A stretch of 64,000 nt of DNA. Source: Clostridium algoriphilum. GTDB lineage: Bacteria; Bacillota; Clostridia; Clostridiales; Clostridiaceae. The translations under genes and the position numbers were made by a program. Where the stretch lies: assembly GCF_020443705.1 (NCBI RefSeq), contig NZ_JAIZZK010000005.1, positions 1 through 64,000 on the forward strand, read 5' to 3'. A model generated the notes under the pieces. It saw only the letters and a program-made list of their open reading frames with translations. It made no database searches and was not told where the DNA came from. This document shows positions 1 to 8,122 of this stretch, one piece after another (the first letter of the stretch is position 1; each line of letters opens with the position of its first letter).

Positions 1-31
1 ACCTTGTGGAAGAGTAGGTCGTCGCCAGGTT
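1..31 (+). rRNA. rrf: 5S rRNA, 3' end only
   Basis: The first ~30 bases (agagtaggtcgtcgccaggt) match the conserved 3' end of Clostridium 5S rRNA. The rest of the gene and the rRNA operon lie to the left of the window. It is followed immediately by two tRNAs, the usual tail of a clostridial rRNA operon. The exact 3' end is not certain. Confidence 0.85.
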
Positions 32-35
32 ACAT

Positions 36-111
<76 letters not shown>

Positions 112-116
112 GTTAT

Positions 117-191
117 GGCGCTATAGCCAAGCGGTAAGGTCAAGGTCTGCAAAACCTTTATTCCCCGGTTCAAATCCGGGTGGCGCCTCCA
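117..191 (+). tRNA. tRNA-Cys (GCA)
   Basis: A 75-nt tRNA with CCA encoded. The anticodon loop tctgcaa gives GCA, the T-arm is ggttcaaatcc, and the discriminator base is U (188), the cysteine identity element. It starts 5 bases after tRNA-Phe and its last base overlaps the first base of the operon terminator. Confidence 0.97.
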
Positions 192-228
192 AAGTACTTT
201 GTATAATATATACAAAGTACTTTTTTTG
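191..228 (+). terminator. Rho-independent terminator of the rRNA/tRNA operon
   Basis: A 13-bp perfect stem (191-203 with 211-223) and a 7-nt loop are followed by a T-run. It closes the 5S-tRNA-Phe-tRNA-Cys transcript and is the apparent landing site of the intron fossil that follows. Confidence 0.92.
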
Positions 229-230
229 TT

Positions 231-525
231 GTGCGTCCAGTATGGGTGCAATTCACTATCACGCATTGATAGTTCCAAGTGTTGTAAGAGCGTGGAAGTT
301 AAAGTATTTAGGATTTACATTTTATCAAAAAAGGTTAAATAGGAATAAGAGTACATCAAAACTCTGTTAAGAAACTAAAATTAAGCTTAAAGAAATAATG
401 CTATGAGTATGAAGCTTTGTACAATGAAAATAAGACAAGTAATAGTTGGATGGATAAATTATAAAATTCAATTATTCGAACTATACTTAGTTCATGTTCT
501 TACAAATACAAATAACGAATAAATA
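231..525 (+). mobile_element. Group II (class C-like) intron remnant with maturase fragment
   Basis: The sequence begins gtgcgtccagtatgggtgca, which closely resembles the 5' end of bacterial group IIC introns (GUGYGCCCGGCAUGGGUGCA type). It starts just after the T-run of an intrinsic terminator, the known IIC insertion context. From ~296 the DNA reads as the C-terminal part of a group II reverse transcriptase/maturase: KYLGFTFYQKR in one frame, then after stops and a frameshift AMSMKLCTMKIRQVIVGW and INYK, matching the family's terminal ...GWVNY motif. Most of domains I-IV, the RT catalytic domain and domain V are missing, so it is a dead internally deleted copy. The right boundary is uncertain; 525-755 holds no recognisable gene and may include more decayed intron. 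Confidence 0.72.
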
Positions 526-755
526 TACACAACATTTAATTAAAATCAGTATTGTAGAGATAAACTTAGAAATACATATGTTGATGCATATAGATTGATA
601 TAAACATGGTATATGGACCTATATTACGACATACAGAGGATAGTGACCTTAGTACAAGTAGATTAATATATGAAATGCTAGTATAATCACATATGTTGGG
701 TACAAAACTATTTATGTTTAGCGCTTTAAATTATTTTAGGGGGGGTCTGGCTTTC

Positions 756-1250
756 ATGTATAAAGAGATGGTTCAAAGAAAAAAGTTTCCAGCTATAGTA
801 TTGTTGTTTATTACATTAATTACATTCATATGCCTATCAGACTTATTGCCTAAGTTAAGTATAGGTAGCATAAACATTAAAACGTTTGTAACTATGTTCT
901 TTAATACACTAATGATCGCTCTTTGTTATGTAGAGTTTTCAAAATGTAAGGTTAAGTATAAGTATTCAATTGTTGTTGATCAATTTATTATTCATAAAAT
1001 AAAAGGTGAAGAAGTTACAATACTGGAAGACATTAAATTAAAAGATATACAATATATTGGGAAATATTGCAACTATAATTCAGACAGTCATATTACTAGT
1101 AGTAAAAAATATATATGTTCTACATTTGTTGCAAGTAAATTCTGTTGTGTATATAAAGTAGGAGATAAATTGAAAAAGTTTTATTTTGAACCTAGTGATG
1201 GCCTTATGAAGAAAATTAAGTTATTAAAAGAAAAATCAATATTTTTATAA
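756..1250 (+). CDS. Two-TM membrane protein with PH-like C-terminal domain
   Basis: The protein is 164 aa. I chose the ATG at 756 because a GGGGGGG SD (739-745) lies 10 bases upstream; an ATG 21 codons earlier has no SD. It has two hydrophobic segments (about residues 12-31 and 41-58), then a soluble beta-rich domain with a K/I/Y pattern like bacterial PH (YcxB/PH_2-like) domains: KYSIVVDQFIIHKIKGEE followed by I-K-L-KDIQYI. The PH call rests on overall layout, not on a firm motif. It stands alone between the intron fossil and a convergent gene, with a shared terminator downstream. Function is unknown. Confidence 0.7.
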   Translation: MYKEMVQRKKFPAIVLLFITLITFICLSDLLPKLSIGSINIKTFVTMFFNTLMIALCYVEFSKCKVKYKYSIVVDQFIIHKIKGEEVTILEDIKLKDIQYIGKYCNYNSDSHITSSKKYICSTFVASKFCCVYKVGDKLKKFYFEPSDGLMKKIKLLKEKSIFL

Positions 1251-1272
1251 TAAATAAATAAATAAATAAATA

Positions 1273-1314
1273 TAAAAGAAGTATAATTGAATTTTAATTA
1301 TACTTCTTTTTTTT
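1273..1314. terminator. Bidirectional terminator
   Basis: The inverted repeat aagaagtataatt / aattatacttctt has A-runs on the left and T-runs on the right. It can stop both the 756-1250 gene and the convergent M20-like gene at 1336-2481. Confidence 0.88.
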
Positions 1315-1335
1315 ATGGTGAGATAATATTTAATG

Positions 1336-2481
1336 TTATTTTAATTCAAGTGTTATTTCTTTTAATAGATCTTTTCTCTCAATAATATCAAGGCCTGTTA
1401 TGGCGAGAGCTTCCGTCGCTTTCATCATATTTATTCTGCAGAACTCTGTTTGAGTCTCTAAAGCAAATGCAAGGGAGGGGCAACTTATTAAAGGATTTTC
1501 TGTAATAGCAATAGAAGGATATATACATGGTGTAGTATGACTTATAGAACCTATTCCCAAACCGTATATAGTATTTTTACAAGAATCTATATCAATAATG
1601 CCGCATTCTTTTAAGTTGTGTGTAAATATTCTTGATAAACATTTGTTAGATAAAAGTTCTTGTGAAGGTAATTCAAATAATGTTATTTCTTGAGTTATAT
1701 TCATTGTTTGGGACATTGACTTAATAAAATCTACAATTGTTTTTTGGAGCATTCTAGCATAAGTTAGGCTGGTAGCTCTTAAATAAAATTTAACATCTGA
1801 ATTAGAAAATGAATTAATTTTAGTGGATGCATTATTTATAGAAATATTGTCAATAGAGCAGTTGTTGTTTAGTCCTTTCAGTAACTGACTTATTGTATTA
1901 AGAATAAATAAATAGGCGTCCAAAGATGTAAAATTATTTAAATATAAGTTATTATTACTATCATTTTCGTGAAATTTAATTTTGATTGGGATTGAAGCCA
2001 TTGAGGTACCACTTTCTGAATTTTTAACATCACAATGAGGTGCAATGATAACATCCATATCTTCAAAACACTTTTCTTTTGTCAGAGTTAACTCCGATCC
2101 ATTAGAGTACTCTCCTGGGCATCCTAGCACTATCACGCTTCCACCGCTTTTGGATATTATTTTTGATAAGCCGAGTGCTGCACCAATAGAAATACTAGCA
2201 TTTATATTATTGCCGAATATATGACCTATATTTTCTGTAGATGTGTATTTGCATACATAACATACCTTAGGATGTCCATTTCCATATTGTGCATAAAAAG
2301 AAGTAGGAATATCACAATAGTTTTCTTCTACTTCGAAGTCATGAGCTTTTAACATATTTACTATGTAAGAACAAGCCTTATATTCATTATAATTAGTTTC
2401 TGGATTAATATAAAGATAGTTTGATAAATTATATATATCTTCTTTTATACTACTTATATAACTTATAATTTCTTGTTTCAT
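1336..2481 (-). CDS. M20-family peptidase/amidohydrolase homologue, probably catalytically degenerate
   Basis: The protein is 381 aa. The start is set by an AGGAGA SD just upstream of ATG at 2481; upstream in-frame ATGs only add a hydrophobic stretch without SD. The layout follows M20D amidohydrolases (AbgB/HipO type), with the signature GHACGHN appearing as GHIFGNN (residues 86-92) and the metal/base motif GTPAEEGGGK as GCPGEYSNGSE (~121-131). The Cys, the second His and the second Glu of the dinuclear metal site are therefore replaced, while the His residues in IIAPHCD and GSISHTTP are kept. By family knowledge such changes should weaken or abolish metal binding. It is a monocistronic gene. 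Substrate and role are unknown. Confidence 0.75.
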   Translation of the reverse strand: MKQEIISYISSIKEDIYNLSNYLYINPETNYNEYKACSYIVNMLKAHDFEVEENYCDIPTSFYAQYGNGHPKVCYVCKYTSTENIGHIFGNNINASISIGAALGLSKIISKSGGSVIVLGCPGEYSNGSELTLTKEKCFEDMDVIIAPHCDVKNSESGTSMASIPIKIKFHENDSNNNLYLNNFTSLDAYLFILNTISQLLKGLNNNCSIDNISINNASTKINSFSNSDVKFYLRATSLTYARMLQKTIVDFIKSMSQTMNITQEITLFELPSQELLSNKCLSRIFTHNLKECGIIDIDSCKNTIYGLGIGSISHTTPCIYPSIAITENPLISCPSLAFALETQTEFCRINMMKATEALAITGLDIIERKDLLKEITLELK

Positions 2482-2739
2482 AGACTGTTCTCCTCTCAGC
2501 ATTAACATAATTATTAATATAATTAGTATAACCAAAGTTACATAAATATATTGATAAAAAAATAAAATTGTATAAGGTCAAATAATAATTTTATATAGCT
2601 AGTTTTGGCATAAAATGTAGATAAATATATTTCAAATAATTATGTGGACAAAATAAGAAACCATAGTAAGTTGAATAAGATATATTATAAGAGGCTATAC
2701 TTTAGTTAGTTTTAAATTATCAAGTTTGAGGGGGAAATT

Positions 2740-2952
2740 ATGAAAAAAGAAAAGTGTATTATATGTAGAAAGCCTCTAAATGATGGTATAATAATAAATG
2801 GAATGGGAATTTGCAATAATTGTGAAGGAAGAATAATAGCATCAAAAGCTAATACGGATTTCTATGAATATTACAAGAACTGTATAAGAAAGACATTAGT
2901 ACGGTTTATACCAAGAGGAGTGACTAAAGATTGTCAAGATTACCACTTGTAG
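2740..2952 (+). CDS. gin: Sigma-G inhibitor Gin (CsfB family)
   Basis: A 70-aa zinc-finger protein with CIIC (residues 6-9) and CNNC (26-29) pairs, followed by a basic tail containing YYKNCIRKTL. Gin/CsfB binds sigma-G and stops it acting too early during forespore development. Identity is supported by the Cys spacing and by position, since csfB lies just before yaaO-tmk in Bacillus and Clostridium. A GAGGGGG SD precedes the ATG. Its last 22 bases overlap the next gene, suggesting translational coupling. Confidence 0.85.
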   Translation: MKKEKCIICRKPLNDGIIINGMGICNNCEGRIIASKANTDFYEYYKNCIRKTLVRFIPRGVTKDCQDYHL

Positions 2953-4379
2953 ATGGAGTGTTAACATATATAAAAGAAAAAAATGTTTCCTTTTGTACAC
3001 CAGGGCATAAAGGTGGGCTTGGTTTTTTAAAAACAAGACAAGGTAGAGAGCTTTATGAAAATTTTATTAAAGGAGATATTACAGAGGTCGATGGATTAGA
3101 TAATCTTCATAATGCAGAAGGAATAATAAAAGAATCTCAAAAATTATTGAGTAATTACTATGGAAGTATAAAATCTTATTTTTTAGTGAATGGTAGCACT
3201 AGTGGGAATTTAGCTATGATTTTTTCATCTTTTAATGAAGGTGATAAAATTATTGTAGAGAGAAATTGTCATCGTTCAATATTTAATGCCATTATTATGA
3301 GAAAGCTAAGGCCAGTGTATATTAAAAATAAAATTCATTCAAAGTATGATGCTCCATTTCCTTTAGATAAGGAGCATTTTCTTTATTTAATGAATGAAAA
3401 TAAAGATGTTAAAGGAATTGTTGTTACTTATCCTAGTTATTATGGTATATGTTTTGATTTACCATATGTTATTAAAGTAGCTAAAAAATATAATATCAAG
3501 GTACTAGTAGATGCTGCTCATGGTGCTCATTTTGGTGCTTGTAAGTTATTACCTAAAAATCCTTTGACGATGGGTGCGAATATGGTGGTTATGAGTTCTC
3601 ATAAAACGCTACCTAGCCTAACACAAACAGCTTTTTTACATGTAGGACAAGGGATAGATATTAGTAAGGTAGATTTCTATGTAAGTGCTTTTTTAAGTAC
3701 TAGTCCATCTTATATGCTTTTGTGCTCTATGGATTATGCAAGGTATTATATTCAAGAGTATGGTGAAGTTGACTATGGGGAGTTAATTAAATTATGTTTA
3801 TTATATAGAGACAAAATTAATGGATTAGGGAAGTTTTATATTTTAGGTCAGCAAGATTTATGTGATGCAACATCAAATTATCCTGAAGAGGATATTAGCT
3901 ATACTATGGATCTAACAAGATATATATTAAATGTACCTAAAGGTTATAGTGGACATAAGTTATTAGAGTACCTAAGAGAAAACAAAATTCAAGCTGAAAT
4001 GAGTGACAGCAGAAATGTAATTTTAATATTTTCACCTTTTAATGAACGGGAAGATTTTCATAAATTATATATAGCTCTAAAAAACTGTGATATGAGCGTT
4101 TTAAAGGATGTATACGTGAATTTGATAGATTATGGTATGCCAATATCAGTTATGTTTCCATATGAAGTAATGGGTAGAGAAAAGACTATCTTAGAACTGA
4201 AAAATGCAAAGAATAAAATAAGTGCAGTAGCAATAGTCCCATATCCGCCAGGTATACCTATTGTAATGCCTGGAGAAAGACTAAGCAAGGAAACCATAGA
4301 TGTAATAGAATATTACTTAGAGTGCGATGTAACAGTGCTTGGAATTAATGGTGGAAAAGTAGCAACGGTAGAAAAATAG
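2931..4379 (+). CDS. yaaO: Orn/Lys/Arg decarboxylase family PLP enzyme (YaaO-like)
   Basis: The 482-aa protein belongs to the fold-type I decarboxylases that make polyamine precursors. Visible motifs are the N-terminal TPGHKGG (residues ~23-29), the cofactor-binding NGSTSGN (~88-94), DAAHGAHFG (~194-202) and the PLP lysine in SSHKTLPSLTQ (~223-233). The C-terminal P-YPPGIPIVMPGE motif is intact. It is closer to the short YaaO/SpeA-like subgroup than to the long inducible enzymes. The start is TTG at 2931, with AGGAG 10 bases upstream inside gin. It is probably co-transcribed with gin and tmk. Substrate (arginine versus lysine) is not decided by the sequence. Confidence 0.9.
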   Translation: MSRLPLVDGVLTYIKEKNVSFCTPGHKGGLGFLKTRQGRELYENFIKGDITEVDGLDNLHNAEGIIKESQKLLSNYYGSIKSYFLVNGSTSGNLAMIFSSFNEGDKIIVERNCHRSIFNAIIMRKLRPVYIKNKIHSKYDAPFPLDKEHFLYLMNENKDVKGIVVTYPSYYGICFDLPYVIKVAKKYNIKVLVDAAHGAHFGACKLLPKNPLTMGANMVVMSSHKTLPSLTQTAFLHVGQGIDISKVDFYVSAFLSTSPSYMLLCSMDYARYYIQEYGEVDYGELIKLCLLYRDKINGLGKFYILGQQDLCDATSNYPEEDISYTMDLTRYILNVPKGYSGHKLLEYLRENKIQAEMSDSRNVILIFSPFNEREDFHKLYIALKNCDMSVLKDVYVNLIDYGMPISVMFPYEVMGREKTILELKNAKNKISAVAIVPYPPGIPIVMPGERLSKETIDVIEYYLECDVTVLGINGGKVATVEK

Positions 4380-4428
4380 ATAGTATTAATGCTTTATACT
4401 AATATATACATATTGTGGAGGGGATTAC

Positions 4429-5049
4429 ATGGAAAGAGGTCGGCTAATAGCATTAGAAGGCCCAGATGGTTCAGGAAAAACTACTCAAATACAATTATTA
4501 GAAAATCATCTAAAAGAATTAGGCTATGAGGTAGTAAGAACGAGAGAACCTGGGGGTACAGAAATCAGTGAAAAAATCAGAGAAATAATTTTAGACAATG
4601 AGAACTGTAGTATGAGTTATATGTGTGAGGCATTACTTTATGCTGCTTCTCGGGCACAACTAGTTAATGAAGTTATAAAGCCAGCATTAAACCTTGGTAA
4701 AATAGTTATATGTGATCGTTTCGTTTATTCGTCAATGGTGTACCAAGGAATTGGTCGCGGTCTGGGGATGGAAAGAGTAAAGAAAATTAATGAAGCAGCA
4801 CTCGATGGACTTGAAGCTGATTTAGTATTTATGATTACCATTCCATATGAGGAAGGATTAAAAAGAAAGAAAATGCAAAAGACTTTAGATCGGTTAGAAA
4901 ACAGTGGTAATGAGTTTCATAAAAAAGTTTTTGAAGGTTACTTAGATATTTGTAGAAAATATGATAAAATAGAAGTAATAGATGGTAATAGAAACATTGA
5001 TGAAGTTCATAAAGATATAATTAACACCATAAAAAAAATAAAGTTATAG
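4429..5049 (+). CDS. tmk: Thymidylate kinase
   Basis: A 206-aa enzyme that phosphorylates dTMP to dTDP with ATP for DNA synthesis. The P-loop GPDGSGKTT is at residues ~11-19, the dTMP-binding TREPGGTEISE at ~38-48, and CDRFVYSSMVYQG (~94-106) carries the conserved DR motif. Length is normal for the family. Its place before darA and holB matches the Bacillus/Clostridium order. A GGAGGGG SD precedes the ATG. Confidence 0.97.
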   Translation: MERGRLIALEGPDGSGKTTQIQLLENHLKELGYEVVRTREPGGTEISEKIREIILDNENCSMSYMCEALLYAASRAQLVNEVIKPALNLGKIVICDRFVYSSMVYQGIGRGLGMERVKKINEAALDGLEADLVFMITIPYEEGLKRKKMQKTLDRLENSGNEFHKKVFEGYLDICRKYDKIEVIDGNRNIDEVHKDIINTIKKIKL

Positions 5050-5064
5050 AAAGGATGGGATTAT

Positions 5065-5394
5065 ATGAAATTAGTTATTGCAATAGTTCAAGATGATGAT
5101 GCAAATGATTTAATTGAGGTAATAACAGATAGAGGTTTTAGAGTTACGAAACTAGCTACTACAGGAGGATTTCTAAAATCAGGAAACACAACATTATTAA
5201 TAGGTGTAGATAAAGAAAAGGTAGATGAAGTACTAGCCATAATTGAAGAAGTATGTAAAGAGAGAAAGCAGATAATATCATCACCATCACCTGTAGCTGG
5301 ATCTACTGGCGTATATATGCCATTTCCTATTGAAGTAGATGTAGGTGGGGCAAATGTATTTGTAGTTGATGTAGATAAGTATATAAAGGTATAA
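5065..5394 (+). CDS. darA: Cyclic di-AMP receptor protein DarA/PstA (YaaQ family)
   Basis: A 109-aa PII-like trimeric protein. The N-terminus MKLVIAIVQDDDAND, the KLATTGGFLKSGNTTLLIG segment (residues ~28-46) and the PFPIEVDVGGANVFVVDV tail match DarA/PstA, which binds c-di-AMP between subunits. Its downstream target is not settled in the literature. It starts 15 bases after tmk, so it is likely in the same transcript. This clostridial copy goes directly to holB, without the yaaR gene found between them in Bacillus. Confidence 0.95.
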   Translation: MKLVIAIVQDDDANDLIEVITDRGFRVTKLATTGGFLKSGNTTLLIGVDKEKVDEVLAIIEEVCKERKQIISSPSPVAGSTGVYMPFPIEVDVGGANVFVVDVDKYIKV

Positions 5395-5397
5395 CTA

Positions 5398-5437
5398 AGT
5401 AGAAGCAAGTATATATAAACCTATACTTGCTTCTATT
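5398..5437 (+). other. Perfect hairpin between darA and holB
   Basis: A 13-bp perfect stem (5401-5413 with 5422-5434), extendable by about 3 pairs, has an 8-nt loop. No T-run follows; the GGAGG SD of holB comes about 5 bases later. It could act as an RNA-processing or partial attenuation element. This is inference from sequence only. Confidence 0.6.
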
Positions 5438-5451
5438 CATGGAGGACTAAA

Positions 5452-6396
5452 ATGAGTTTTGAGAGCATTATAGGTCACAATAGTATAAAGAATCAAATAA
5501 GTAAATCTATAAATTTAGATAAGTTATCACATGCCCATCTATTAGTTGGAGAAGATGGTATAGGAAAAAGCATATTAGCTAGGGAAATAGGATTAAAGAT
5601 TTTGGGGGAAACTCAAGACAGGCAATATGTTGATTTAGTGGAATGGCGAATAGAGAAGAATAAAAGCACAATAGGTGTAAATTCTATAAGAGCTTTAATT
5701 GAAGAAATTAATAAAAAACCCTTTGAGGGGGATAAAAAGGTTGTCATTATTTACAATGCCCATAAAATGACGGTTCAGGCTCAAAATGCTTTTTTAAAAA
5801 CAATAGAGGAGCCACCTAAAAATGTTACGATACTTTTATTATGTGAAAATATTGAAGTTATATTAGATACAATAAAATCAAGATGTCAAATACATAAACT
5901 GAAGAGTTTAAATGTAGATGAAATGGAAGAATACTTAAAAATAAATTATCATGATTTACCTAAAGATGAAATAAAAGTTATTATAGCTTTTAGTAATGGG
6001 ATCCCGGGAAAAGCTGAAAAATTTATTCTCGATAGTAATTTCAAGGAAATTCGCGATATTACATTGGAAATATTATTAAAGCTTAATAAAGAAAAAACTG
6101 AAGAAATAATTAAATATGAAAAAAAATTATCTAATCAAAAAGAAAAATTTGAAGAAATATTAACTGCATTTCTTTCATACATTAGGGATACTATAATATA
6201 TAAAGAAATTGAAGAAGAAAATTTAATTATTAATATAGATAAATTGATATATATAAAAGAACTAGCTAATATATTTTCATTTAACAAATTAAATGGTATT
6301 ATAAATATAATAAACGATACAAGAGAAAATTTAGATAGGAACGTTAACCCAGGGTTAGTGTTTGAAGTTATGCTATTTAAAATGCAGGAGGTTTAA
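5452..6396 (+). CDS. holB: DNA polymerase III delta' subunit
   Basis: A 314-aa clamp-loader subunit. It has the AAA+ fold with a P-loop-like GEDGIGKS (residues ~33-40), NAHKMTVQAQNAFLKTIEEPP (~105-125) typical of delta'/tau, and the sensor SRC (~147-149). The four-cysteine zinc knuckle seen in many delta' and tau proteins is absent from the expected region. The C-terminal half is lysine-rich and divergent, as usual for clostridial HolB. It lies between darA and ricT in the conserved order; ricT starts 2 bases after its stop. Confidence 0.92.
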   Translation: MSFESIIGHNSIKNQISKSINLDKLSHAHLLVGEDGIGKSILAREIGLKILGETQDRQYVDLVEWRIEKNKSTIGVNSIRALIEEINKKPFEGDKKVVIIYNAHKMTVQAQNAFLKTIEEPPKNVTILLLCENIEVILDTIKSRCQIHKLKSLNVDEMEEYLKINYHDLPKDEIKVIIAFSNGIPGKAEKFILDSNFKEIRDITLEILLKLNKEKTEEIIKYEKKLSNQKEKFEEILTAFLSYIRDTIIYKEIEEENLIINIDKLIYIKELANIFSFNKLNGIINIINDTRENLDRNVNPGLVFEVMLFKMQEV

Positions 6397-6397
6397 T

Positions 6398-7309
6398 ATG
6401 GTTACAGTAATAGGAGTACGCTTTAAAAAAGCTGGTAAAATATATTATTTCAGTCCTAATGATATAGACATCCAAAAGGAAGATAAAGTTATCGTTGAGA
6501 CAGTAAGAGGTATAGAATTTGGAGAATGTGTTATTGGTAGAAAAGAAATAAAAGAAGAGGATATAGTATCTCCACTTAAATGTGTTATTAGGAAAGCTAC
6601 AGATGGAGATGCAGAAAAAGACTCAGAAAATAAAAGAAAAGAAAAAGAAGCATACGAGGTATGCTTAGACAAGATACATAAACATGAACTTGATATGAAA
6701 CTCATAGATGTAGAATATACTTTTGATAATAATAAAGTTATATTTTACTTTACAGCAGATGGACGTGTGGATTTTCGTGAACTTGTAAAAGATTTAGCAG
6801 CAGTATTTAGAACTAGAATAGAGCTTAGACAAATAGGTGTTAGGGATGAAGCGAAGATGGTAGGCGGGCTTGGACCATGTGGCAGACCTATGTGTTGCTC
6901 AACTTTTTTGGGGGAATTTGCACCAGTCTCTATAAAAATGGCAAAAGAGCAAAATTTATCACTGAATCCTACAAAAATATCAGGTATTTGTGGAAGACTT
7001 ATGTGTTGTTTAAATTATGAACAAGATACTTATGAAAAAATAAGAAAAACTTTACCGACTGTAGGGTCAATAGTTGAAACACCTTATGGAAGAGCAGAAG
7101 TTATTGGCAATAGTGTTGTAAAAGAAGCTGTTAAAATTAAGATGAAACTTAATGGCAGTGATGAAGAAATAGTAGAGATTAAAATAGAAGACTTAACATT
7201 AATTACTGGAAGATATGAAGATGCTGTTAGTGTAGAAGATGTTAAGTTAGAATTAGCTGAGAATGCCGAAGAATCATATATAATTAAAGAGCTATTAAAG
7301 GATAACTAG
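6398..7309 (+). CDS. ricT: RicT/YaaT, PSP1-domain Fe-S protein of the RNase Y specificity complex
   Basis: The protein is 303 aa. The start at 6398 is set by AGGAGG at the very end of holB; an upstream in-frame ATG lies inside holB without SD. The PSP1 domain carries the two diagnostic cysteine blocks GPCGRPMCC (~163-171) and GICGRLMCC (~198-206). In B. subtilis RicT forms a [4Fe-4S] complex with RicA and RicF that guides RNase Y in mRNA maturation and affects sporulation and competence. RicA/RicF are not encoded nearby. A lysine/glutamate-rich insert sits at ~70-90. Confidence 0.95.
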   Translation: MVTVIGVRFKKAGKIYYFSPNDIDIQKEDKVIVETVRGIEFGECVIGRKEIKEEDIVSPLKCVIRKATDGDAEKDSENKRKEKEAYEVCLDKIHKHELDMKLIDVEYTFDNNKVIFYFTADGRVDFRELVKDLAAVFRTRIELRQIGVRDEAKMVGGLGPCGRPMCCSTFLGEFAPVSIKMAKEQNLSLNPTKISGICGRLMCCLNYEQDTYEKIRKTLPTVGSIVETPYGRAEVIGNSVVKEAVKIKMKLNGSDEEIVEIKIEDLTLITGRYEDAVSVEDVKLELAENAEESYIIKELLKDN

Positions 7310-7319
7310 GGGGATAAAG

Positions 7320-7523
7320 ATGAAATCAGTAATAAAAGTATGCAATATGAATACTTCGGAGGACATCGGTAATATTAATTTAGCAATATCAAATAACCAA
7401 GGAGTTATTGCTTGCAAGATAAATATTGAAAGCAAAGAAATAGAAATTATATATGATGATTATTTCATTCTATTGGATAATTTAATTGAATCTTTAGAAG
7501 AGGCCGGCTACGCAGTCATATAA
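7320..7523 (+). CDS. HMA-fold-like small protein lacking the CxxC motif
   Basis: A 67-aa protein. Its pattern (beta strand, NMNTSEDIGNINLAI helix, NQGVIACKINIESKEIEIIYDD, final LIESLEEAGYAVI) follows the heavy-metal-associated domain, but the metal-binding MxCxxC loop reads VCNMNTSED, with only one Cys. It starts 10 bases after ricT with a GGGGG SD, so it is likely the last gene of the operon, and a strong terminator follows. Metal transport is unlikely without the second Cys; the role is unknown. Confidence 0.7.
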   Translation: MKSVIKVCNMNTSEDIGNINLAISNNQGVIACKINIESKEIEIIYDDYFILLDNLIESLEEAGYAVI

Positions 7524-7555
7524 AAAAGGCAGAGAAAATTTCTCTGCCTTTTTTA
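7523..7555 (+). terminator. Terminator of the gin-ricT operon
   Basis: The stem aaaaaggcagaga / tctctgccttttt with a 5-nt loop and a T-run sits directly at the end of the HMA-like gene. Confidence 0.93.
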
Positions 7556-7643
7556 TTTTATATTAACAAATAAGGTATAAATAGTTTCAGTTGAATACGC
7601 ATTTTAAAATAGGAGATAATAATTACGAAGGGAGGAGTTAAAT

Positions 7644-7895
7644 ATGAAGAAAATTGCAGTGCAAATGGGATTAAAACCAATTAAAGATTACTTATCCGAA
7701 GAGGGATATACAGTAAAAGAGTTTGACAATAGAAAAAAGAATGCTGGTAATTTTTTAAATAAGTACGATGCAGTTGTAGTTACAGGTGAAAATCAAAACA
7801 TTATGGGAGCAACTGAAACTATATCATGTGTTCCAATTATTGATGCAACTGGTATGACAGGTGAAGAAGTTAAAATACAAATAGAAAAAAAGTAA
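7644..7895 (+). CDS. ykuS: YkuS family (UPF0180) protein
   Basis: An 83-aa protein matching the YkuS/UPF0180 family over its full length: MKKIAVQMGLKPIKDYLSEE at the N-terminus, then YDAVVVTGENQNIMGA and VPIIDATGMTGEEV. Function is unknown in any organism I know of. It is monocistronic, with a GGGAGG SD 9-10 bases before the ATG and its own terminator. Confidence 0.9.
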   Translation: MKKIAVQMGLKPIKDYLSEEGYTVKEFDNRKKNAGNFLNKYDAVVVTGENQNIMGATETISCVPIIDATGMTGEEVKIQIEKK

Positions 7896-7925
7896 AAGAT
7901 TACAAAGATTAAATATTTATATGAA

Positions 7926-7969
7926 GAGGTTGTTAGCTTATATGCAAAAGCTAACAACCTCATTTTTAT
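7926..7969 (+). terminator. Terminator after ykuS
   Basis: A 14-bp perfect stem (gaggttgttagctt / aagctaacaacctc) is followed by attttt. Confidence 0.92.
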
Positions 7970-8122
7970 TAGAAAAATTCATAGAAGTTTTAAATAAGCT
8001 AAAAAGTTCTAGAAAAATATCCTAAAATAATAGAACTTCGCATTGTGTGTATGAGATTTCTTTTTTATGTCGATAATTCAAATATAAATCATTCATAAAA
8101 AAATACGAAAGGGGTTTTAAAT

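Noticed and set aside
2931-4379. Gin and the decarboxylase as a frameshifted single gene because of the overlap
   Set aside because: The 22-bp overlap joins two complete and unrelated families with their own starts; it is normal coupling.
5088-5408. Long minus-strand frame opposite darA
   Set aside because: It is fully antisense to a clear darA gene, has a low-complexity Ser/Thr composition and no SD; it is a shadow frame.
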